Assembly: GCF_023101765.2 (NCBI RefSeq)
Contig: NC_064212.1
Coordinates: 14,384,001-14,448,000, forward strand
Length of the DNA: 64,000 nt
Reading direction: 5' to 3'
Origin: Spodoptera frugiperda
Lineage: Eukaryota > Arthropoda > Insecta > Lepidoptera > Noctuidae
A program made the translations under genes and the position numbers. Every line of letters starts with the position of its first letter. Positions within the stretch are counted from its first letter, which is position 1. The notes below the pieces were generated by a model. That model saw only the letters and a list, made by a program, of their open reading frames with translations, did not search any database and was not told where the DNA came from. Of the stretch, positions 1 through 12,100 are shown one piece after another.

Positions 1-3000
1 CATCAAAGAGGTTCCCAGAAGCGATACTGACACAATCAAGTGCGGTTACCGTAATTATTGACGTAATGACGTGGAGTCACCAGCCGAAGTAGCTCGGCCC
101 CGTACATTACGCCGCAGTCTCCAGATAGCGCCGGGCGCGGATCACTGCCCACTAATTGCTAGCTGTAACTCCCGGCGCTGCCCGCATTATCGGATTACTG
201 CAGGCTTACACATACACATACATTAATGTTACACTCCGATGGACCTTCTGTTTATATTAATTCTCTCGACATACTTACAGCAACATTTCTACATTTTACC
301 AGACAATAATATGTTTATGTTTGTCAATGTCAAATCACTAACAATCCCAATTTTATTTTACTGCACAACCGATTTGAAGATTGTTTTCCCAAAAGACGCG
401 GTACTTAATAAACCATATTGTAATATTAAATGATTTATCAAATCTCCATTCACCGTAATACCGTCAGACTTCCTCTGTCCACCTGCATCCAAATAAATCA
501 CTTTTTCGTAGAACAAACTTTACCTCAAGTAGGTCAACGGCGGCTGTTAATTGGCGCGGATGCCGCTAATCCTGCCTACCCCGGATTTATGGAGGCGTAA
601 CTAATAGAGCGGCTAAACACCGGACAACTTCGGCCAACTTGTGAGCTGGAAAGAATCAGACAAGTTCCATAGTTCAGCCCGTCGCCTCGCCCCGCGGCTC
701 GAGCTGGTGCGCGAGTTCATTTTCTAGAAACTGTTGAAGTTGCCTGGTATTTAAATTACGCCAGAAAAACTATTTTCGATTCGATCTAGTAATTTTATAT
801 AATATAAGCCTCTATTATAATAAGTAAGTTTTATAATTATTCACAATTTGTGCAACAACAACACACTGCTCCCGTACACAAGCAGCAAGTCAACTCGTCC
901 AGTAGTGCACGTGTACATTTCCCTCTGAATGGTTCGCAGATAAAGTTTTAAAACGTTGGCCCACTAACAGCCAATCAAAGTTACGAACATCCCGACACAC
1001 GTGATCACCGGTGTAATTAATACCCGGCAGCGCTCGCCGCTCAGCGGTCTGGTGTCTAACGTATACTCTAGTGAACAGCGCTGTCAGCGCTAGACGGGCC
1101 ACATCGGGGGTATTGAGCTAAACTTTGTGGAGTACGGATCTAGTATTTAGCCTACCCACTTTAACGTGCCAAGTTTCGATATTGTGATCATTAACGTATT
1201 TGTGAACAAGTCTCATCTACAACACTTATTATGATACACTTGTACACTGGTAATACATTACCTACAGATTTTTTTTCCATTGACTGAAGGTACAATATAC
1301 GAATATCGACGCATGCAATCGAGCGTATCCGTATCCAAGAGCTAGTTAATTTGTGACCGAGTCGATGACACGGAACCTCAAACCTCAGAGTGAGGCTTAT
1401 GACGTGCTGGCAGCCTCGTCTGCTTGGAGGCTGGCCAGCGTCACCCGGTCATTACCGTAAGCACGGCTACACTGCGGCGGCTTCTAAACCCGATCCGAGC
1501 CGGTCCGGCGCGATACGGTCGTTACTCACCGAGATTTATCTGGCTGCCGACACCTGCGTCACTGCCAGTGATTTCAAATTCATCACTTGGATCTTTGCAC
1601 GTGCCTCAGCTACTGTAGGTTTTGTTCGCTACTCGTTGGAAATCAGACAACTCCTATAACAGTAAAATTATGTAGAAGTAGTTAAAGCTCTTTAACAGAT
1701 GGTTCCCTCTGTCGTCTCAGTTCAGCTTGAGAACTGGTGACCGACCACAATCTCGTATCATTCGTATCTCCCGCGATATGCAGTATGACGTACGCGGTAT
1801 ATATGAGGCGGCGGTGCGTCGAGAGATATGGCCGCTACCTGGCCGCACGTGCCTCTCGACTCTATTCAAATTGGATCGAATAAAAGTTTTATCGTATCGA
1901 TTATCGATTTAGTCGCAATCGCGTGCTTCCGCACAGCCGTGCTGGAACCGAGCCAGCCTTCTTCGCCGCTGCGTTATAATAATCGAATGCTGTATTCATG
2001 ATTATTGCCCTCACTTTAATTATTATTGCGCACCGTTTACTTCTATTTTAGTTCGTATTCAAACGACTACGGTTCATTATTTCAACTGTTGTATTGTTAC
2101 CGTAATTCCTGATTACAAACTATCACAATTGTATTTAACTATACTTTAGCCGCAATTCATGAACAATTCAACGGAAATATTTAAGGTCTTTTGATGCGAA
2201 TAAAGCTGCTTCTATTAGTCTTCAATTATAATTTTAATTCAAAACAAATTTAATAAGTATCGCTATTAGTTACTAGTGACATCAAGTCTAGAAATTTGAA
2301 TGGTTCAAGTCCAAACAACTACAACACGGGTACAGCCATCTGTAGTCCTGTACTTACACAACGTGAAGTAAAACTGTAGTAAAATATATCGGTGTGTTTC
2401 AAAACATAATATGGCGGGAATCTCGGGCAGTGAGGAGTCTGAAGTATCATTAGATAGCGCACGAGAGCGCGGTAACATAGCACTCGTTAAACCTCGGCGG
2501 AACCTGCGCTGCATCCCAATGCCGACTGCTCTCGTGGAAAACAAATCGGGCCCGGCGCGCACCTTGCGCGCACTGCACAGTACTGCACACTGACAACGTA
2601 GTGTACACTTTTGCGATTTCTTCGGGTACTTTATACTTGTTCTAGAACTCGTCTTATCTAAACAATTATCACAAAATACAAAGCCTCTTTGTAGATGTGT
2701 GCAATATGAACGTCCCAGTGTGTGTTAAATATAAATATCCACATCAAAAATAAGAAATGCTGAATAGTTTAGGTAGGTATTAGAACTAGCTGCAGTTAGC
2801 TGTCAAAGCGCGTAAGAATGCTGAGTACAAAGTTGTTAACTCGACAACAACATACTGGCCGCGCTGACAATAATCCCCACTTCCACAATACTAATCCAAT
2901 CTAAACAGCTGGCCACCTTGCAATGATTTAAAATGAACAGCTGAACATCAGCTGATAGTTTTTCCTCTATCGGGCCTGCGGGTGCGGGGTACGGGGTATG

Positions 3001-4707
3001 AGGCGCGGGGGGGGGGAGCGTGGCGCGAGGGTTGGCTGCGAGCCAGCGCTCAGATAATTATCCCCTATTAATCTCGCAGCCAAATCGTTGGGAACGACAA
3101 TAAAAAACGAGTGATAGCGTTCACAGAGATCGCTCTCTATTGCCACTAAATAAACACTAATGTCTTATACGGGAATTTTCTTTTAAACATTTCTGAGCAG
3201 TGATTCTTAGACATTTCTGCAGCCGCTTCATTACCATGGCTCTTTCTTCGTAATAAATTGTTTGTTTCCCGATTCAATCAACTATCTTGTAGCAGGATCG
3301 GATTTTATGACTTTAACAATAAATATTTTTAGTTTAATCCTGACACAAACATGGTTAATTAAATGGTGTAAGTGTAAGGTGATGGTGGGTAATGGCATAC
3401 AATTACCGGAGACTGGCAGTAGGAGGTGAGCTCATAAATATTGTATGAGTGCCGGCCGCGACACCAGCGGGCCGCGCACTCCACGCGCTGCATTATCATG
3501 TCACATTACCGTGTACACATCTGTGTCAGTGCGTAGCCACATCGAGTTCATAGACTGGTGACTCTAAGTGATATAATAGTAACAAATATTTCTAAACATA
3601 ATTAGAACACAGAACTTTGTAATAAAATATCCTGATTTTATGATATTATATTTTATCGGCTTCTCGGTGTAAATAATAAAAGCAATCAATTTGTAAGTAA
3701 ACGTCGGGTAGTTAATAAACAAGCATGAAGCGGTTACTCTGTAAGCTCCGCATTACTCATACAAGCAATTTAGATAACGCAGCGCCAATATTTGCCGTGT
3801 TACCGCTCGCCGCCTCCCGTGCGCCCGGTACCGGCCCGTTGTCGCCCCGCAATCGCCCCGCTATCGTTTCAGTGTCGTCCCTTTGTGGTCACGGCACTAA
3901 GTAACATTCTTGGCGCCATAACCATTTTTTTATTAACCCAACTAACAATTTTGCCCTATAACCAAACCTTATATCTCAAAAAAGCTGGGTAAATGATGTA
4001 TAAAGGTTTTGGTGGTGACTGATTGTTGTGTAAAAGCGTTTGACAACACAGTTTGGCTCTATAAGTTTATTTAGCAAAAACGACCTATTAATAGTTGATG
4101 TAAAGGTTTACTTCACGACTTTATATAGCTGTTATAGTCAGGCGTTATAGCAACCTCCATTGTGACTAGTATACAACGATTGAACTTCATAACAGTTTTA
4201 ATTGTCACCCTAATGCGCTTTATTTGCGCAATAAAGGTTCGAAACGAACTCCTATGTGTCGTTTGTTAAAGTAGAGATGACAACTCAGGAATAGGACGAT
4301 ATTACGATATTGAGGGTTTTAAGATCATCGTTACAGTACACAGTAATATAGTGGGCACAAAAGGTCTACATCGGAGTGATTTGGTGATACAGCTGAGTTT
4401 CAAATTATATTTATATAGCTTAATTGTCTTATAAAGGGTTGTTAATGCCCATTATAGTTGTAGTGATAAACTTATATCACAAATACACTTTTTAGAAGCA
4501 GATTGTTTTTTTATAACTATTATAGTTCCTCTATTACGCAACAGTACTATAACGGAGATCTTATGTGTTTTAAAACATTATTATTGTGTATAAAGTTAGG
4601 CTAGCAATGCTTTTAAATGATAATTCCGTTTTGTAAAAGCAGTTCTATCGCTCTTCTACAACAATATTGACATTTGATTCAGTGTAATTAATGCGACAAT
4701 ATTTTTA
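1..4707. other. gene-free DNA upstream of the transposon stack
   Basis: AT-rich sequence with scattered GC-rich patches. I see no exon-like segment with splice sites, no RNA gene and no long repeat. It may be 5' flank or a large intron of the sidestep-family gene that starts further downstream, because that gene lacks its 5' exons here. Short open frames (for example 2411-2593) have no recognisable motif. Confidence 0.5.
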
Positions 4708-4800
4708 TCTATACTAATATTATAAAGCTGAAGAGTTTGTTTGTTTGTTTGTTTGAACGCGCTAATCTCCGGAACTACTGGTCTGATTTGAATAATTCTT
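4708..4800 (+). mobile_element. Helitron 5'-terminal fragment
   Basis: The sequence begins A|TCTATACTAATATTATAAAG, followed by a (GTTT)n run and a GCGCTAATCTC block. The GCGCTAATCTC block also occurs in the fuller Helitron at 19760-20916. A 5' TC preceded by A is the expected Helitron 5' boundary. After about 93 bp the similarity stops and an unrelated open reading frame begins, so the 3' part is missing or was replaced. The element assignment rests on terminal motifs only. Confidence 0.55.
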
Positions 4801-4894
4801 TTTGAAGACCCAATTATAGAAAATGGTTCCGTACAAAATACAGTTCACGTCAGTGATGAAATGGAGAATAATTCATTTGTGGACAGCGATTCCA

Positions 4895-4907
4895 GGTGTG
4901 ACAGTTT
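4895..4907 (+). repeat. 13-bp target-site duplication, left copy
   Basis: GGTGTGACAGTTT occurs here and again at 8735-8747, immediately after the LINE poly(A) run. The two copies bracket the element exactly. A preceding A makes the left edge ambiguous by one base. Confidence 0.9.
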
Positions 4908-5220
4908 CACCACGTGAGCGTTAAATGCACCTCGGAGGTTGACCGCAGCGACCGCTGCTTCCGCTGCGGTCAGCCCGGTCACAAGGCCGGTACGTGTACC
5001 GCCCCGCTGCACTGCGACGCATGTGCAGCGGCCGGCAAGCCGGCCAATCACCGGGTCGGGAGCAAGGCCTGCTCCCCCTACCAAACCCAGGGATAAGGGT
5101 AGGCCCTCCGCCGCCCCCGTCGTTTCCGCCACCGCCGCCGCAGTCGCCACTGCTACCGCCGCCGCGGTCTCCGCCGGCCGTAATGCCGCCAGGGAGGAGG
5201 TTGTGATGGATTGTCAGTAA
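4908..5220 (+). pseudogene. R1-clade ORF1 C-terminal end (gag-like zinc knuckles), frameshifted
   Basis: Residues CFRCGQPGHKAGTC (about 4956-4997) form a CX2CX4HX4C zinc knuckle. A second Cys/His-rich stretch, HCDACAAAGKPANHR, follows. These are the nucleic-acid-binding knuckles at the end of R1-clade ORF1 proteins, which bind the element's own RNA. The knuckle frame hits a stop near 5096. A different frame, rich in Ala and Pro, runs on to a stop at 5218-5220 that overlaps the ORF2 start. I infer a small indel near 5065-5090 joining the two. The N-terminal bulk of ORF1 is absent because the element is 5'-truncated. Confidence 0.75.
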
Positions 5221-5222
5221 TG
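5218..5222 (+). promoter_or_regulatory. TAATG overlapping ORF1 stop and ORF2 start
   Basis: The ORF1-end frame stops at TAA (5218-5220), and the first ATG of ORF2 is 5220-5222, sharing the A. In the Bombyx R1-clade element SART1 such a UAAUG overlap is known to mediate translational coupling of ORF2. The same role here is inferred from the arrangement alone. Confidence 0.75.
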
Positions 5223-8200
5223 ACTCCATTCCGCCTCCTCCAGGCGAATATCAACCACTGCGCCGCCGCTCAGGACCTTCTACTCCAGAGCATGGCGCAG
5301 TGGTCAATAAATGTCGCTGTGGTCTCCGAGCCGTATTTCGTCCCGCCCAGGGATCACTGGGTTGCGGACTTGGACGGCTCGGTGACCATCATCTCGTCGG
5401 CCGCCGCCGGTACCCCGACTCTCGAGAATGCTCGGAGAGGCCGGGGTTGTGTCGCAGCACGGTTCGGAGAGATCGCTGTGGTGGGCGTGTATTTCTCTCC
5501 GAACCGAACTCTCGCCGAGTTCCACAACTCCCTGAGGGAGTTGGTCGCCGTCGTCGTCGGGTTCCGTTCCCTCCCCGTGCTTGTCCTCGGGGATTTCAAT
5601 GCCAAAAACTTGGCTTGGGGTTCCCGGCTCACTGACGTTCGGGGTAGGATGGTGGAAGACTGGGCTCTGGAGACAGGCCTAGTCGTCCTGAACCGGGGTT
5701 CTGTCCCCACGTGCGTGCGGATGCAGGGCGAATCGGTGGTGGACATATCGTTCGCCAGCCCCGCTCTGTCACCTCGTGTCGTTGACTGGCGCGTTATGGA
5801 GGAGGTGGAGACGTTCTCGGACCACCGGTACATCCGGTTTGACGTCTCCACCGAGGCCGCGAACCCGCCAGCCAGACAGGCCCCATGTGGCCCGCGTTGG
5901 GCGCTGAGACAGCTGGATCGGGAGCTTTTCCTGGAAGCCGCAATCGTGCAGGCCTGGGTGATACCACCGGACAGGCCTGCCGACATCGACGAGGAAGCAA
6001 GATGGCTCCAGGACGCCATGTCCAAAATATGTGACGTGGCGATGCCCCGGGTCCGGCCAGGTCAGCGCAAGCGCCAGGTGTACTGGTGGTCGCAGGAGTT
6101 AGCTGCTATGCGCAGTGCTTGCGTTGCTGCGCGACGCCGGTACACCAGGCACCGCAGGCTCCGTATCCGTCCTTCAGATGCGGAGGTCAGAGAGGCGGAG
6201 TTGTACGAGGGGTACAAGGCGGCAAAGGCCGCCCTCAAAGCGGAAATTTGGCGGGCTAAGGAGGAAGCCCGCCGAGAGATGCTGGAGACTCTGAACAGAG
6301 ATCCATGGGGGCGCCCCTACCGGATGGTGCGTGATAAGCTCCGCACCTGGGCTCCCCCGCTCACTCAGAGTCTCCGGCCAGAAGTTGTGGAGGAGGTAAT
6401 TGGCGCCTTGTTCCCCCAACTTCGGAGCGGTTTCACCCCTCCATCCATGACTCCGCCCCCTGCGGTGCCCAATGCGGGCCACAGCGACGACGACGACGAC
6501 ATCGTTCCGGAGGTGACCGAGGCAGAACTGAGAGCGGCGGTGCGCCGGATGGGCGCCAAGAACACCGCCCCAGGACCCGATGGCCTACATGGCAAGGCGT
6601 GGGTCCTGGCCTCAGAGGCTCTCGGGCCTCGATTAATAGGTCTCTACAGCGCATGCTTGGAGAGGGGCCAGTTCCCGCTTCAGTGGAAGACGGGAAAACT
6701 GGTCCTCGTGAAGAAGCCGGGGCGCCCTGCGGACTCTCCGTCCGCGTACCGGCCCATTGTGCTGCTCGACGAGGTGGGAAAAGTCTTCGAAAGGATAATT
6801 TCGAACCGCCTCGTCGCGCACCTGTCTGGACTTGGGCCGGACCTCGCGGATGGCCAGTTCGGCTTCCGTAGAGGGCGCTCCACGGTGGACGCCATCATGC
6901 GCGTAAGAGACCTCACGACGGGGAATGCAGTGTCCAGGGGTAAGGTCGTCGTGGCGGTGTCTCTGGACATCGCCAACGCTTTCAACTCACTACCCTGGAG
7001 CTGCATACTGGAGGCACTCCGGTACCACCGTGTGCCTACCTATCTCCGTCGTGTTATCGAGGCCTACCTGATGGATAGGTTTGTCACCTACCCCGGTCAC
7101 CAAGGTGAGTGGAACCGGCGAGAGATGTCGCGCGGTGTTCCACAGGGTTCGGTTTTGGGGCCGCTCCTGTGGAACATTGGTTACGACTGGGTGCTGCGCA
7201 CCGACCTCCCGAACGACGTCAGCGTAGTCTGTTACGCCGACGACACGCTGGTGCTAGCGCACGGGAGGTCGCACCAGGCAGCGGCCAACTTAATGGCGAG
7301 AGCGGTTGCGACAGTTGTTGATAGGATCCGGCAATTGGGACTCGAGGTGGCGCTCCACAAGTCCGAGGCCATGTGTTTTCATGGCCGCGGGAACGCGCCA
7401 CCTCCGGATGGGTCCCAAATAACGGCAGGAGGGGTTACCATCGGCGTCGAGACGACGATGAAGTACCTAGGACTCGTCCTCGACAGTCGATGGAACTTCG
7501 TGGAGCATTTCCGACGTTTGGCTCCTAAGTTGGAACGGACGGGGGCTGCACTTAAGCGGCTCCTGCCCAACCTCGGGGGCCAAATGCCTCCTGCCGGAGG
7601 TTGTACGCGGGGATCGTGCGGTCCATGGCCCTCTACGGAGCCCCTGTGTGGGCGCCGACCCTGATGCGGCGACCAGCTCGGGCGCTGCTCACGTCGCAGA
7701 GGGTCATGGCCATCCGGGTGATCCGCGGATATCGCACGATCTCCGGAGAGGCGGCTAACCTCCTTGCCGGACTCCCGCCGTGGGATTTGGAGGCGAAGGT
7801 GCTCGCGCGCGTCTTTAGTTTGCGCGCCGACGCGCGTCGCCGGGGCGAAACTCCACTGCCGCGCCAGATTAGTGCGTGGCGGGATGAGCTCCGGCGCGAT
7901 CTCATGGCGGAATGGCAACAGCGACTGTCGCAACCGAGGGCTGGGCTCGCTGTCATTGCAGCGGTAAGTCCCCTCTTTGAGGAGTGGCTAGAGAGGCGCC
8001 ACGGCGTCCTCACCTACCGCCTGACGCAGGTGCTTACCGGACATGGAAGCTTCGGTAGGTTCCTGTTTCTGATTGGGCGGGAGGAAACGCCCGGGTGTCA
8101 TCACTGCGAAGACCGCCCGGAGGACACGGTGGAACATACGCTTGCGGTCTGCCCTGCGTGGGCTGAGCACCGCCGTGTCCTCAGGGATGTGGTCGGCGAC

Positions 8201-8401
8201 GGCGCCCTCTCGCGTCCGGCACTGATACAAGCCATGGTGCGTAGCGAGGGGGACTGGGATGCCGTCTCCTCCTTCTGCGAAGCAGTCATGCTAGCTAAGG
8301 AGGAGGCGGGGCGCGTGAGAGAACGAACCTCTTCACGCCCCAGCCGTCGCGAGAGACACTCCGGGCGTCGGGGATCGCGCGACGATCTCCGGCCACCGTA
8401 A
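5220..8401 (+). pseudogene. R1-clade ORF2: AP endonuclease and reverse transcriptase, one frameshift
   Basis: Encodes the polyprotein for target-primed reverse transcription. Reading from ATG 5220, the endonuclease domain (about residues 1-215) shows LLQANINHC, the catalytic Glu in SEPY (residue 37), LGDFNAKN near 123-130 and SDHR near 200-203. The reverse transcriptase follows, with a fingers region (KKPGRPADSPSAYRP), catalytic Asp583 in SLDIANAF, GVPQGSVLGP, and YADD at 672-675. After about residue 787 the frame shifts near 7575-7585, apparently by a one-base loss in a G/C run. The rest reads from the other frame (about 273 residues, to TAA 8399-8401). It includes the terminal CHHCEDRP...H...C zinc motif near 8097-8150. 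Total length of about 1060 residues is normal for R1-clade ORF2. All catalytic residues I looked for are present; the frameshift is the one clear defect. Confidence 0.9.
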
Positions 8402-8691
8402 GTGCGGGTCTGCGGCCGGCGAGCAAGGGTAGCTCGCCGCCCGACCAGAACCAGACCCGTGCGTGCGGCGCGTCGCGTTCTGCGCGCGCCTCAAAGAGCC
8501 ATCAGACCACCACAGATGGGGCCCAGTAGGGCTGATGCCTAATCCGGAGCTGCGGACTACCTAGCGGGTTTACCGGGGCTCCGGCTCGACGGGCAGGAGT
8601 GGGAACGGGGTGGTTTTTAGTCAGTAAGAGTCTGACACTCCCTCTCGCCTCGCCCAAGGCGGGAGAAGTCATTGGATGATTTTCCACCCTG

Positions 8692-8734
<43 letters not shown>
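8402..8734 (+). other. R1-clade 3' UTR and 43-nt poly(A) tail
   Basis: A GC-rich 3' UTR of about 290 bp ends in an uninterrupted A run at 8692-8734. Blocks of this UTR, such as GCGGACTACCTAGCGGG, GGTGGTTTTTAGTCAGTAA and TCATTGGATGATTTTCC, recur in three other places in the window on either strand. This identifies those sites as further copies of the family. Confidence 0.9.
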
Positions 8735-8736
<2 letters not shown>

Positions 8737-8747
8737 TGTGACAGTTT
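8735..8747 (+). repeat. 13-bp target-site duplication, right copy
   Basis: GGTGTGACAGTTT directly follows the poly(A) run and is identical to 4895-4907. Confidence 0.9.
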
Positions 8748-8853
8748 TTCAGATTGTTTGATTGATTTAACTGAAAAAAAAAACCAGCAACTACGAGATG
8801 GTTTGAAGCATTGGGCTATTAATTATAATATTTCACACGAAGCAATAAAAAGT

Positions 8854-9148
8854 CTGCCTCGTTGGTCGAGTGGTTGCAAGTGCGACTGCCGGGCAAGGGG
8901 TCTTTGGTTCGATTCCCGGGTCGGGCGAAGTATTGCTGAGCCTTTTTCGGTTTTTCGAAAATTTCTCAGTAGTAGCACGGAGTCTGGAAATGTGCCCGGT
9001 ATATGGCAATAGGCTCACCACCTATTACATGGGACTTACAATATAAATAATTGTGAAATGTGGGTGTACACAGTGGCATTACGTGCCATAATGTGCACCT
9101 CTGCCTACCCCTTCGGGGATTAAAGGTGTGACGATATGTATGTATGTA
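8854..9148 (+). mobile_element. tRNA-derived SINE, full-length copy 1
   Basis: About 295 bp. The head resembles a tRNA, with a box-A-like TTGGTCGAGTGG (8862-8873) and a perfect box B GGTTCGATTCC (8906-8916), the internal RNA polymerase III promoter. The unrelated tail ends in ACGATATGTATGTATGT. A second full-length copy lies at 50859-51150 and a 3' fragment at 14111-14408, so the boundaries come from where the copies stop matching. It interrupts the transposon-type ORF ending at 8853. Non-autonomous SINEs need a LINE partner; none is identified here. Confidence 0.85.
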
Positions 9149-12100
9149 GTTATACTTCTCTGACGTCATACGTAGTACAAAAAAAACAAACAAGCTCAAA
9201 AGGAACCCTAATTTAATGTAATGGTGGATGTAATCTATCATAATGAGTACTATAGTAGAGTTAAGGAAGCTGGAACTATGTTTATAACTTAAAATAAGAA
9301 ATTATTTTAGTAAAAGCTCATTAATTCGAAGGGGGCATTCAAATATGTCGTAAATCCATACATAGTTTATCAGTAAAATTACAGTCGCACAACATTTTCC
9401 TCGTAAGAGACGAATAATTCGATTAAGTACAAAATAATATCTTAGTCACCACGATACCCTGTCACTTTTCTTATTTTTTTATTTCTCTTCTAAAACACTG
9501 AGACACTGCAGCGACGTGAACGAATGTAAAATGAATGAATGATGAATTTTAGTGATGTAATGGAATCATGAACTCTTTTACAGTACCCAAAAACACTTTA
9601 GTAGTGCTGCGGTGGCTTATATATCACAAAATTGTCATGCCTGATACCCTTATAGTTCTACTTTAACACTGAATGGAGATATAATTGCGCCACTTTCTTT
9701 GTAGATGCACCTTCTTTGGCCTTTTATTTGACCACCGTTTAGTTTTTACAAAACGTTCTATGGCCTTCTACAAAACTAACTTTTGTTGGTTGGGTGGGAA
9801 TGACATTTTAGCTACAACAACTTCTGTTATGAATACTTACCTGTATAAAAAAAATACTTAAAATAGGATATAAAAATAGCGTAACACAGAGCGATGTAAT
9901 CGACTCCATGTGAAATATCGAGCAAACACAGCGAGTGGCCGGCGCGGCACATTCTTCGTTGGGTGCAGCGAGCCTACGGTTTGCTCTCAACCGCGAAACG
10001 TTGAATGATTTATGAACCCACACAAATAAAGAGGGTTAGATAGTTTTTTTAGAGCTTCGCATAACTATTCACACAATGAAAAAGTGATCTTTTTAACTAG
10101 GAATGTCAGTGAGTATGTTATGGTGGTGCTTCGCGTCCAGCTGTAAATATTGATTAGTAGAGAACGCGGCGCAGTGGCCGCCCGTCAATCAGCCCGCTGC
10201 GCTTCAATCTACAATCACTTTCATTATGAAATCATTATCTTTTGTTACAATTTGCGATCCTGTGACAAACGCACTCGACCCATTGAACTAATGTTATCGT
10301 GTCCCAGCCACTGATGGCGCAGCCCAGATAAAACAGAACAATACATTTCATAATGTTGCATTTCGCACAATTCATAAAAATATTTGTAACCGCTTTCAGG
10401 GAAAGTTGTAAAACAATCGCGTGTCGCGTCTATGTCGCGAACACTTGAAGCTCCCCGAGAGGAGAAGGTTGTGCAAACAATATTCTCGACACACAGGGAA
10501 CTCAACTCGTTGGCGCCCAAAATGACTGCCGAAATTGCTTTCTTAAATGCAAATGAAAGTAAACAGGAAAATAGACGAATAAATAATTTAGCCAGGGAGT
10601 CGCAACTGTTCGCGGGGCGCAGACGGCGCGGCTCGCGCCTGAGTGATAAGATTTAGCGGCCTGATAACAGATACTGTAACTTTTGTGACTAAAATTCTTA
10701 TTTTTTATTGTAGATACATTTTGTTTAATTGCGTAAGCTTGAATGAACAAATTATTAGTATTGCTAACAAAAATTCTTCACGAAATAGTCCGTTTACATC
10801 ATTTGCTGTTTTTAGTGCTACGGCGTAGCACACTGCTACGGCAACGCGTAGCGGAAACGTATAAGCGTTTTTGAACAGTAGAATACAACTACCAACACAC
10901 GCCGTCGCTCAAATTCGACACCGTAGTCGTTTCTGAAATTATGCAGAGGCTGAGGAATGTTTCATGAGGCTCCAAGAAAAAGTTCAGGCCAATGTGTTAT
11001 CTTATTCAGGGCGTTCAATGTTTTATTTTCATCGGCCGTACAAAATACGTGCCGACGACTTACTTCGGCTGATGAGTTGCACTTCCTGTGCCATTAATAA
11101 AAAGTGTTGGCGCGATCAAGTTGACTTGTTTGCACCTCGCTGGAGTTACGAGGGTTTGTCAAGTCAACTCTGGATTAATTTGCGACACGACTCGGGGAGG
11201 AAATTGTGTACTTATTTAATTGTTACGCAACAAACAGACGCATAATGTTTATTGTAAGTTCAGAGTGAATAGTATTATTGAACCATTAGTTCTCTGTGGC
11301 TACAATAACAATACTAGAACATTTTAATCGCAATTTTCCTCGAGCCATTTGATGGCGCCCGCGGTGTAACGAGACCTGTCACATACACTACCAGGACTGT
11401 CCTGCCTACCTGCGGGGGGGGGGTCAGTCAGCCGCAGCCGCAGCCTGCCGTAGATCTGGCGAAAGATTGGAGCTGTGTGGACTGTGGCGCGACAGTGGCG
11501 GATACATTCAATCCACAATAAAAGTTGTTTCGATAGCCTAGTAGTGTAGTGTAGTGGTAATGATAACGATAAGATCTGATCGTGTAGCAGAATTTCTTAT
11601 GGCGGATTTGTAAAGGCGACAGTCGCTCCATGTAAATAGGGATCAATGTGGTTAAGATTAATATTGATAGTCGTATATAATGTTTGTAGGTACCTCAGGA
11701 CGCTTTGTATACAGTAATGTATAATAGAGATATGTACTAAGGTCGAACAAATAAATTCGCACACCATTGCAGTACCAGTACGTACATGTGTAGGTGTCGC
11801 TGTAATAGAGTCGCGCGCGTGTCGACGCCGACTATCATCGTTATCGATGACAACAACTCTTACACAATCGCGTGTCACATCTGAATGGTGACGTCACGCA
11901 CAGTTAGGGCGCGTCCACACTGCCGCAACACAATCACACGCGGCGACAAGTGTCCAACTTTTGTGACAGCTGTCGATTTCCCCCGGGCCGGGGCTCAGCG
12001 AGCCGTCGTATTAACATACACTAGCACGTAATACACCGACTATATTATCTACAACACAACACTGATCGTCAACACGGATTTGAAAATTATGCGTTACTGG

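Larger units (their letters stand above)
4908..8734 (+). mobile_element. 5'-truncated R1-clade non-LTR retrotransposon
   Basis: About 3.8 kb, bounded by a 13-bp target-site duplication and ending in a 43-nt A run. It carries the 3' end of ORF1 (zinc knuckles), an ORF2 with AP-type endonuclease, reverse transcriptase and a C-terminal Cys/His motif, and a GC-rich 3' UTR. The order and motifs match the R1 clade. It is not inserted in 28S rDNA but in a transposon-type reading frame, so this lineage is not acting as an rDNA-specific R1. The 5' truncation inside ORF1 and one frameshift in each ORF mean this copy is not intact. The perfect target duplication and long A run suggest a fairly recent insertion. 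Other fragments of the same family lie at 25724-26040, 31109-31237 and 58053-58317. Confidence 0.9.
4801..8853 (+). pseudogene. transposon-type ORF split by an R1-clade LINE and cut off by a SINE
   Basis: An open frame runs from 4801 (with an ATG at 4861) to the insertion point near 4907. It resumes in the same frame after the LINE at about 8748 and continues to about 8853, where the SINE begins. Dropping the LINE and one target-duplication copy gives about 70 residues without a stop, including the stretches LRDGLKHWAINYN and ISHEAIKSL. This resembles a short alpha-helical region found in many insect transposon-encoded proteins, but I cannot name the family with confidence. The piece could instead be a captured host exon. 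It is dead here because the SINE removed the downstream part. Continuity across the two insertion edges is directly visible; the function is unknown. Confidence 0.5.

Noticed and set aside
2411..2593. 60-codon ATG frame (MAGISGSEESEVS...)
   Set aside because: GC-rich and tidy but without any domain or flanking splice signals I could defend; it may be chance.
5304..8289. Many antisense and alternative-frame ORFs across the R1-clade element
   Set aside because: The element is GC-rich, so stops are rare in all frames; only ORF1 and ORF2 carry conserved motifs.
11324..11646. GC-rich patch with a G run at 11412-11422 as a possible exon
   Set aside because: No Ig-type Cys/Trp pattern and no splice sites in a workable phase for the sidestep-family gene.
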